A program made the translations under genes and the position numbers. Shown piece after piece: positions 1-6,848 of a DNA stretch of 6,848 nucleotides. Position 1 is the stretch's first letter, and each line of letters begins with the position of its first letter. This DNA is from Aquabacterium sp. Its GTDB lineage: Bacteria > Pseudomonadota > Gammaproteobacteria > Burkholderiales > Burkholderiaceae_C. The stretch lies in assembly GCA_030654555.1 (NCBI GenBank), contig JAURXG010000562.1, forward strand, positions 1 to 6,848, written 5' to 3'. The notes beneath the pieces were generated by a model. That model did no database searches. It was not told the origin of the DNA and worked only from the letters and a program-made list of their open reading frames with translations.

Positions 1-146
1 AGTTCGTAGTCCATGTCCTTGACCTCGACCACGACGCCGCCATGCAGCGGCTTGTGCTCGTGGGCATGGTCGTGCTTGTCACCGGCGGCGAAGGCAGAAC
101 CAGCCAGGGCGAGGGTGATGGAAGCGAGGAAGGCTTGCGTCTTCAT
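1..146 (-). CDS. Small exported His-rich protein, C-terminus cut off by the window edge
   Basis: The first 48 codons are visible plus part of a 49th (CT-, so Leu). Residues 1-20 form a clear signal peptide (MKTQ, then a hydrophobic stretch ending SAFA), with likely cleavage before AGDKHDH. The mature start is rich in His (H25, H27, H29, H31, H35) and is followed by HGGVVVEVKDMDYEL. The ATG at 146-144 is supported by AAAGGA at 157-152, five bases upstream. The gene lies 44 bases after czcA on the same strand, so it is probably the next gene of the efflux operon. I recall small periplasmic proteins with the HGGVV-EVKD-D-EL pattern downstream of HME-RND pumps, with no settled function. A role as a periplasmic metal-binding accessory is inferred from the His cluster and context. 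The rest of the protein lies outside the window. Confidence 0.85.
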   Translation of the reverse strand, partial: MKTQAFLASITLALAGSAFAAGDKHDHAHEHKPLHGGVVVEVKDMDYE

Positions 147-151
147 GAGAG

Positions 152-157
152 TCCTTT
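152..157 (-). promoter_or_regulatory. Ribosome binding site of the left-edge small gene
   Basis: The minus strand reads AAAGGA here, with a five-base spacer (CTCTC) before the ATG at 146-144. It fixes the start of the small exported protein and shows that it is translated on its own signal, although it lies only 44 bases after czcA. I see no terminator hairpin in the 44-base gap (147-190). Confidence 0.7.
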
Positions 158-190
158 CAGGGGTTAGAAAGCGTTGACAGGGGGATGGGA

Positions 191-3310
<3,120 letters not shown>

Positions 3311-3311
3311 G

Positions 3312-4442
3312 TCAGCGCACCTGGTTGATCAAGGTGGCGCCCTGGGTGGCGACCTTGTCGCCGGCCTTCAGGCCGGCGGTGACCGACACGCTGATGCCGT
3401 CCAGCGATTCGGTGGTGACCGTGCGCGGTTCGAAACGTTCCGGTGCGGTCTTGACCCAGACGATGGTCTGGTTGGCGGGGTTCTTCATCAGCGAAGCGAC
3501 CGGGACCGCCAGCCCCTTGACCTTCTCCTTGGTCTGCACGAACACACGCACCGGCTGGCCGACGGCTAGGTTGTTGAGGGCAGCGCCCTGGGCGCGGAAG
3601 CCCAGCGGCAGCGCCTGCTCGCGCAGGCTGCGCGCAGCACCGATGAACTCCAGCGGCACGCGCTGGTTGCCGATGGACAGCGTGGCGCTGCCCACATTCG
3701 CCGCCAGGGCAGGATCGAAGGCCAGCGCCTCGATGCGCAGGCGACTCGGGTCGACGATCTCGAACACCAGCTCGCGCGCATCCACCACCTGGCCCGCCAC
3801 CGCATGGGCCGATGCGATGACACCGGACACGGGCGCCACGAGGGCTTCACGCGTGGCCAGGCCGCCACCGATCGCGGCAATGCGCTCGGCCAGACTTGCG
3901 GACTCGCTTTCTGCGGCCTCGATGTCCTTGCGCGGCACCGTGTCCGCCAGTTCCTTCAGGCGAGCCACACGCTTGTCGGCCAGTGACTTGGCCGCGCGCA
4001 GCTCGGCCAGCTGGGACGACTGGTTGGAGCGTTCGATGGGTGCTGCCGATGGCACCACGTAGGCCAGCACCTCGCCCTTGCGCACCGCCTGGCCCGGGTT
4101 GGGCAGGCCGCGCGGGCCGGGTTCGATGCGGCCCGCATTCAGCGGCTGCACTTTGCCGCCGGCATTCGGGTCCATCAGGACCTTGCCTGTGAGTTCCACC
4201 GAGCGCGGAAGTTCGGCTTCTACAGTGGCCATGGTGCGCACACCCAGCTGGCGCTGCGCCGGCTTGGGCAGGAAAACGCTGCCGTCAGGCAGACGCTGCG
4301 GGCCATTGGCGCTGGGTGCAGCACCGCCGTCGCCATGGTCATGGCCCTCGCCGGCCCGGGCCAGAGGCACCGCGAACAGCACCAGCGCGATGCTGGCGAT
4401 CACCGCCAGGCGAGCATTGAAAGGGATGCGAGCGTGCTTCAT
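3312..4442 (-). CDS. czcB: Periplasmic adaptor (membrane fusion protein) of the efflux pump, CzcB family
   Basis: This adaptor links the CzcA pump to the CzcC channel in the periplasm (376 aa). Residues 1-30 look like a signal peptide (hydrophobic 12-28, ending LARA), followed by GEGHDHGDGG with a likely metal-binding HDH at 34-36. Domains in order: first lipoyl half around 96-131 (GKVQPLNAGRI ... GQAVRKGEVLAYV); a short alpha-hairpin, 138-192, rich in Ala, Leu and charged residues; second lipoyl half around 201-232 (LVAPVSGVIASAHAVAGQVV ... LVFEIVDP); beta-barrel about 236-305; and a membrane-proximal domain to the end (AGLKAGDKVATQGA). The start overlaps the stop of the 185-aa gene by four bases (ATGA), and czcA follows after one base. 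This implies translational coupling of all three. No CusB-style N-terminal methionine cluster is seen; His takes its place. Confidence 0.95.
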   Translation of the reverse strand: MKHARIPFNARLAVIASIALVLFAVPLARAGEGHDHGDGGAAPSANGPQRLPDGSVFLPKPAQRQLGVRTMATVEAELPRSVELTGKVLMDPNAGGKVQPLNAGRIEPGPRGLPNPGQAVRKGEVLAYVVPSAAPIERSNQSSQLAELRAAKSLADKRVARLKELADTVPRKDIEAAESESASLAERIAAIGGGLATREALVAPVSGVIASAHAVAGQVVDARELVFEIVDPSRLRIEALAFDPALAANVGSATLSIGNQRVPLEFIGAARSLREQALPLGFRAQGAALNNLAVGQPVRVFVQTKEKVKGLAVPVASLMKNPANQTIVWVKTAPERFEPRTVTTESLDGISVSVTAGLKAGDKVATQGATLINQVR

Positions 4443-4996
4443 TCAACACCTCCGACACGGGTCTGGCGCGACGTCGGCACACGGCGACCGACCGTCAGCA
4501 GGATCGCCAGCACGGCGACCCCTCCCGCCGCCCAGCCGGCATATTCCTTCCACGAGTGGGCATGGGGCGCCTCATCCGCGTGTGCGGCTTCGTGGATGTC
4601 GAGCTCGCCGGCCAGCAGGTCGGCGTCGGACCCGGCGCTCACCGTGGCGGTGATCGGCAGGACGCCAGGCTTGGGCGCTTCGGCCAGCACGACTTCGAAC
4701 TCGTCTGTGCCTTGCTTGGCCGCCTTGAACTTCTTGCCGCCGATCTCGAGCTCGATCTGGGCTTCTGTGATCGGGCTGTTGTCGGCGACACGGTCAAGGT
4801 ACAGCGTGATCTGCTTGCCATTGAGCACGCCGACAAGTTCGAACAGGTCCGACACAGCGGCGAATCGGGGCAGGGCGGGGCCGGTGGCCGTGGGCGCGGC
4901 TTCGCCGTGGTCGTGACCGTCGCCTGCCATCGCAAGTGTCGGTGCCAGGATCAGGATCGCGAGAGGAATCGCGACCAGAGTGTGGAAGGGTTTCAT
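4439..4996 (-). CDS. Exported His-rich protein with one C-terminal membrane helix, encoded between czcC and czcB
   Basis: The protein has 185 aa. Residues 1-24 form a signal peptide (MKPFHTLVAIPLAILILAPTLAMA) with likely cleavage before GDGHDHGE. A soluble region, about 44-132, is predicted from its alternating pattern to be beta-rich and Ig-like (FELVGVLNGKQITLYLDR, then ITEAQIELEIGGKKF, then LPITATVSAG). A second His-rich stretch follows (H135, H139, H145, H147). One hydrophobic helix at about 153-169 comes next, then an Arg-rich tail (RRVPTSRQTR), so the tail should be cytoplasmic and the domain periplasmic. The reading frame stays open upstream to 5224, but that part overlaps czcC and lacks a signal peptide. 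The ATG at 4996-4994 is therefore chosen, with only a weak GGA eight bases upstream. I recall similar unnamed proteins in betaproteobacterial czc-like operons but no established function. A metal-binding or adaptor-assisting role at the inner membrane is inferred. Confidence 0.88.
   Translation of the reverse strand: MKPFHTLVAIPLAILILAPTLAMAGDGHDHGEAAPTATGPALPRFAAVSDLFELVGVLNGKQITLYLDRVADNSPITEAQIELEIGGKKFKAAKQGTDEFEVVLAEAPKPGVLPITATVSAGSDADLLAGELDIHEAAHADEAPHAHSWKEYAGWAAGGVAVLAILLTVGRRVPTSRQTRVGGVE
4449..4453 (-). promoter_or_regulatory. Strong ribosome binding site of czcB
   Basis: The minus strand reads GGAGG with a six-base spacer (TGTTGA) before the czcB ATG at 4442-4440. It is the strongest Shine-Dalgarno sequence of the window and lies inside the last codons of the 185-aa gene, whose TGA overlaps the czcB start. 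It confirms the czcB start and suggests that the adaptor is made at a high rate. Confidence 0.8.
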
Positions 4997-5043
4997 GGGT
5001 GATGTCCGGAAGAGGTGTTCGGTAGAGCGTCGGTTGGCTTCAT
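4993..5043 (-). other. Possible 16-codon leader ORF in the gap before the 185-aa gene
   Basis: The gap between czcC and the 185-aa gene (4997-5057) contains an ATG at 5043-5041 that opens a short frame, MKPTDALPNTSSGHHP. Its TGA overlaps the next ATG as ATGA. The layout would suit translational coupling and might make up for the weak ribosome site of the 185-aa gene. No good Shine-Dalgarno sequence precedes this ATG, so it may be chance. Confidence 0.2.
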
Positions 5044-5057
5044 CGCTGCGGCGGGCT

Positions 5058-6377
5058 TCACTGCGGCAACAAGCCGAGCGCCTGGCGCCATGCGGAGATG
5101 GCGGCTGCGAGCTCGATGCGGGCGCGTGCGGTCTGTCGTTCGGCCTCGGCCGCTTCGGCCTCGATGCGCAGCCGGGTCGGCAGATCGGTCTCGCCCAGGC
5201 GGAAGGACTTGTCGAAGAAGCCACGGGACTCGCGCGCCAGCTGTGCGCGGCGCTCGGCCGCTGCCAGCTGAAGCCGGGCCGATTCGGTGCGTGCCTTGGC
5301 CGAGTCGCGTTCGCCCGCCAGCCGGGACCGCTCCAGATTCAGCTGCACCTGCAACTCGACAGTCTCTGCCCGCGCGGCGGCCGTGCGCGCGTCGTGACGC
5401 GGGCCCGGCCCGAAGGGAATGCGCACGCCGACCGTGAAGGTCTGTTGCCAGGCCTCGCCGGAGGCACCACGGTCGCGCGTGGTGGCGATCGTCAGTTCGG
5501 GGTTGGCGCGCGACTGCGTGGCCGCCAGGGCCGCCACGCCTTCGGCCACCGCGGCGCGGTCCTTCAGCGCCAGCAACTCGCCGTGCGTGTCGATGTCGGT
5601 TCCCGCTGTGCTCGGCTCGGGCTCGGCGATGAGATCGCCCGGCCCGGCTGTGAGCGCGAGGCTGGGCGACGCCACCAGCGTGCGCAAGGACTGCTCGGTC
5701 ACGATCACGGCGGCTTGCGCTTGCGCCACCGTCGCCTGGGCGGCAGCCACGGCGCCGTCGGCCTGGTGCTGATCGGCTTGTGCCAGATCGCCGGCCTTGA
5801 GCCGTTTGGCCACATCGGCCGCGATTCGTTGCGCGTTGTCGAGTTGGCCCTGTGCGGTGGCGGCATCGGCACGCGCGCGTTGCCAGTTCCACCAGGCTTC
5901 ACGCACGGCGGCGGCTACCCGCAGTTGGGCGGCGGTGGTGCGGCTTTCGACAGCGCGGCCTTCAGCCTGGGCCAGCGCCTGACTGCGCCCGCGCTCGCCA
6001 GGCAGCCACAGGGGGATCGCAACGCCTGCCTCGTACTCGCGTGTGCCGAGGTTCCGGTTCAGACGGTCGGTCTTGCCAGTCAGTTCCACCGCCACAGGCT
6101 CGGGGGTCCAGGACTGCGCGGCTTGCTGCTGTGCCCGTGCTGAGTCCCGGCGGGCCGCCAGGGCGGCCAGCTCGGGTTGTCGCGCCCATGCCGCCTCGAA
6201 AGCCTGGCTCAGCGTCAGCCCCTCGGGCTTCGCGGCGGTCTGGGCCAACGCGCCTGCTGAGGCAACGCTCAGTGCAAGTGCGACGGTAAGTGCGTGTGCG
6301 GGTACGAGTGCGATCGCCAGCGTGCACTTGGCGGTCGTTCGCCAGCGTGCGTGCGCAATGAAATTTCGTCGGTGCAT
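5058..6377 (-). CDS. czcC: Outer-membrane efflux channel, CzcC (TolC/OMF) family
   Basis: This is the outer-membrane channel of the tripartite pump, 439 aa and within the usual OMF range. The N-terminus is an unusually long signal peptide (about 1-45, with a basic start, hydrophobic 19-42, ending AGALA before QTAAK). There is no lipobox; the single Cys (C18) lies before the hydrophobic core. The mature part has the two-fold OMF repeat. Each half has long Ala/Glu/Arg-rich helices that form the periplasmic tunnel. The conserved Gly-Asp/Glu turn is seen at GDLAQADQHQAD (196-207) and again at SFRLGETDLPTRLRIEAE (391-408). Strand segments near 113-125 (REYEAGVAIPLWL) and 312-322 (QTFTVGVRIPF) are the probable outer-membrane beta parts. 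The ATG at 6377-6375 is chosen for its GGAG site. An in-frame TTG at 6419-6417 would add 14 residues but has no ribosome site. Confidence 0.93.
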   Translation of the reverse strand: MHRRNFIAHARWRTTAKCTLAIALVPAHALTVALALSVASAGALAQTAAKPEGLTLSQAFEAAWARQPELAALAARRDSARAQQQAAQSWTPEPVAVELTGKTDRLNRNLGTREYEAGVAIPLWLPGERGRSQALAQAEGRAVESRTTAAQLRVAAAVREAWWNWQRARADAATAQGQLDNAQRIAADVAKRLKAGDLAQADQHQADGAVAAAQATVAQAQAAVIVTEQSLRTLVASPSLALTAGPGDLIAEPEPSTAGTDIDTHGELLALKDRAAVAEGVAALAATQSRANPELTIATTRDRGASGEAWQQTFTVGVRIPFGPGPRHDARTAAARAETVELQVQLNLERSRLAGERDSAKARTESARLQLAAAERRAQLARESRGFFDKSFRLGETDLPTRLRIEAEAAEAERQTARARIELAAAISAWRQALGLLPQ

Positions 6378-6383
6378 CCGATG

Positions 6384-6387
6384 CTCC
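6384..6387 (-). promoter_or_regulatory. Ribosome binding site that fixes the czcC start
   Basis: The minus strand reads GGAG with a six-base spacer (CATCGG) before the ATG at 6377-6375. The longer alternative, starting at TTG 6419-6417, has no purine-rich site at a suitable distance, so the ATG start is preferred. Confidence 0.75.
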
Positions 6388-6421
6388 AGTGTTGAGAACA
6401 ACTCACGGGAGATCGGCAAGG

Positions 6422-6438
6422 GCGACCCAGGAGGTCGC
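6422..6438. repeat. Inverted repeat, 6-bp stem and 5-base loop, in the czcI-czcC gap
   Basis: GCGACC at 6422-6427 and GGTCGC at 6433-6438 are perfect inverted copies around CAGGA. In the minus-strand transcript the loop reads UCCUG, within a local CCUCCU that resembles anti-Shine-Dalgarno sequence. It lies about 45 bases upstream of the czcC start. A role in mRNA folding or as a protein operator is possible but not shown. Confidence 0.4.
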
Positions 6439-6454
6439 GTCGCAGCTGAGGTGC

Positions 6455-6465
6455 CGTCAGTGACG
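6455..6465. repeat. Short palindrome CGTCA-G-TGACG in the czcI-czcC gap
   Basis: Perfect 5-bp arms surround one central base. A single site of this size can occur by chance. It is noted because it sits in a non-coding gap next to two other inverted repeats and could be an operator half-site arrangement. Confidence 0.25.
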
Positions 6466-6510
6466 ACACGCGGTCAGGCGCGAACGGGCTTCAGGAAGAG
6501 GAAGTGGCCG

Positions 6511-6529
6511 CCTCGCCGATCAGGCGAGG
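6511..6529 (-). repeat. Hairpin over the czcI stop codon (7-bp GC-rich stem)
   Basis: CCTCGCC at 6511-6517 and GGCGAGG at 6523-6529 pair perfectly around a five-base loop. The UGA stop of the czcI-like gene lies in that loop in the transcript. The stem is followed, in the direction of transcription, by CGGCCACTTCCTC with no U-run, so it is not a standard intrinsic terminator. It could stabilise the czcI part of the mRNA or cause partial attenuation before czcC. Confidence 0.45.
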
Positions 6530-6848
6530 GGTGCCCACTGAGGGCGCTCGGGCGGGCTGTGCGTCAGCGTGCGCACGATGCCCTCGACCAGCGTGACCGG
6601 ATGCGAGCCGGAGGCGAGTGGCATCAAGCCATCGCCGGGTGCGGGCATGGCAGAGCAGCTGCCATGGCAATGCCCACAGTCGATATCGCCGCTGCCCAGC
6701 GTCTGGCCAGCTGCGTCCCCATTGTCCTGATCCACGTCCGCGCCATCATGGTCCTGGTGCTCGTGGTGCCCGAAGTGCTGCGCCTGAGCATCGCTTTCGT
6801 GCCCGCAATAGCTTGCCACTGCAGCCCAGGTGAACTGGAACGGCAACA
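6520..6848 (-). CDS. czcI: CzcI-family protein, first codons beyond the window edge
   Basis: At least 108 residues are visible, and the frame runs off the window at 6848. The first complete codon is TTG, read here as an internal Leu: LPFQFTWAAVASYC is the end of a signal peptide of the kind seen in CzcI, with cleavage likely after WAA or nearby. Counting from that Leu, a His cluster HFGHHEHQDH (24-33) is followed by a Cys/His group DCGHCHGSC (56-64), then the C-terminal PPERPQWAPLA. The CGHE motif, the HFGHHEH block and the RPQW end match my memory of Cupriavidus CzcI. That gene lies just upstream of czcC in czcICBA, as here. The product is a periplasmic metal-binding protein whose role, proposed as regulatory, is not settled. 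The start codon cannot be placed. Confidence 0.85.
   Translation of the reverse strand, partial: LPFQFTWAAVASYCGHESDAQAQHFGHHEHQDHDGADVDQDNGDAAGQTLGSGDIDCGHCHGSCSAMPAPGDGLMPLASGSHPVTLVEGIVRTLTHSPPERPQWAPLA

Larger units (their letters stand above)
6378..6519. other. Non-coding gap between czcI and czcC
   Basis: These 142 bases are the longest non-coding stretch of the window. They hold the czcC ribosome site, most of the hairpin that begins at the czcI stop, and two further inverted repeats. I find no convincing -35/-10 pair on the minus strand; TTGCCG near 6413-6418 has no acceptable -10 partner. Read-through from czcI is therefore the simplest source of the czcC transcript. Confidence 0.6.

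Noticed and set aside
4997..5224. Upstream extension of the 185-aa protein by 76 residues
   Set aside because: The extension overlaps czcC, is Arg/Ser/Pro-rich, and would bury the clear signal peptide inside the protein.
4980..6143. A 387-codon open frame on the plus strand
   Set aside because: It is antisense to czcC, which has signal peptide, repeats and ribosome site. The plus-strand product shows no recognisable fold or start signal.
6378..6419. TTG start giving czcC 14 more residues
   Set aside because: There is no Shine-Dalgarno sequence before the TTG, while the ATG at 6377 has GGAG at six bases.
6511..6529. Intrinsic terminator after czcI
   Set aside because: The stem is good but no U-run follows on the minus-strand transcript, so I list it only as a hairpin.

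Overview
This is a G+C-rich window that is almost fully coding on the minus strand. It holds most of a heavy-metal efflux operon of the Czc/HME-RND type. The gene order, the high G+C, the CzcI-family gene and the style of the proteins point to a betaproteobacterium, probably Burkholderiales (Cupriavidus/Comamonadaceae-like). That placement is inferred from remembered family members, not from a search.

Transcription runs right to left. The right edge (6520-6848) holds a czcI-type gene that lacks its first codons because the window ends. A 142-base gap (6378-6519) with three small inverted repeats follows. Next come czcC, a TolC-like outer-membrane channel (5058-6377); a 61-base gap containing a possible 16-codon leader ORF; an unnamed 185-aa exported protein with His-rich segments and one C-terminal membrane helix (4439-4996); czcB, the periplasmic adaptor (3312-4442, ATGA overlap with the gene before it); and czcA, the RND pump (191-3310, one base after czcB). 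After a 44-base gap comes a small exported His-rich protein, cut off by the left edge (1-146).

CzcA, CzcB and CzcC should form a tripartite, proton-driven complex that carries metal ions from the periplasm or cytoplasm out of the cell. The smaller His-rich exported proteins (CzcI-like, the 185-aa protein, the left-edge protein) are likely accessory metal-binding or sensing factors. Three separate gene products, the 185-aa protein, CzcB and the left-edge protein, each begin their predicted mature form with a very similar AG-x-x-HDH segment. In CzcA the three methionines that bind Cu/Ag in E. coli CusA appear to be replaced by Gly, Val and His, which argues for a divalent cation (Zn, Co, Cd or Ni) rather than Cu(I)/Ag(I).

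No regulator gene, tRNA, rRNA, insertion sequence, CRISPR array or clear promoter is visible. The main system is a known type. The least described parts are the 185-aa protein, the small left-edge protein and the structured czcI-czcC gap.
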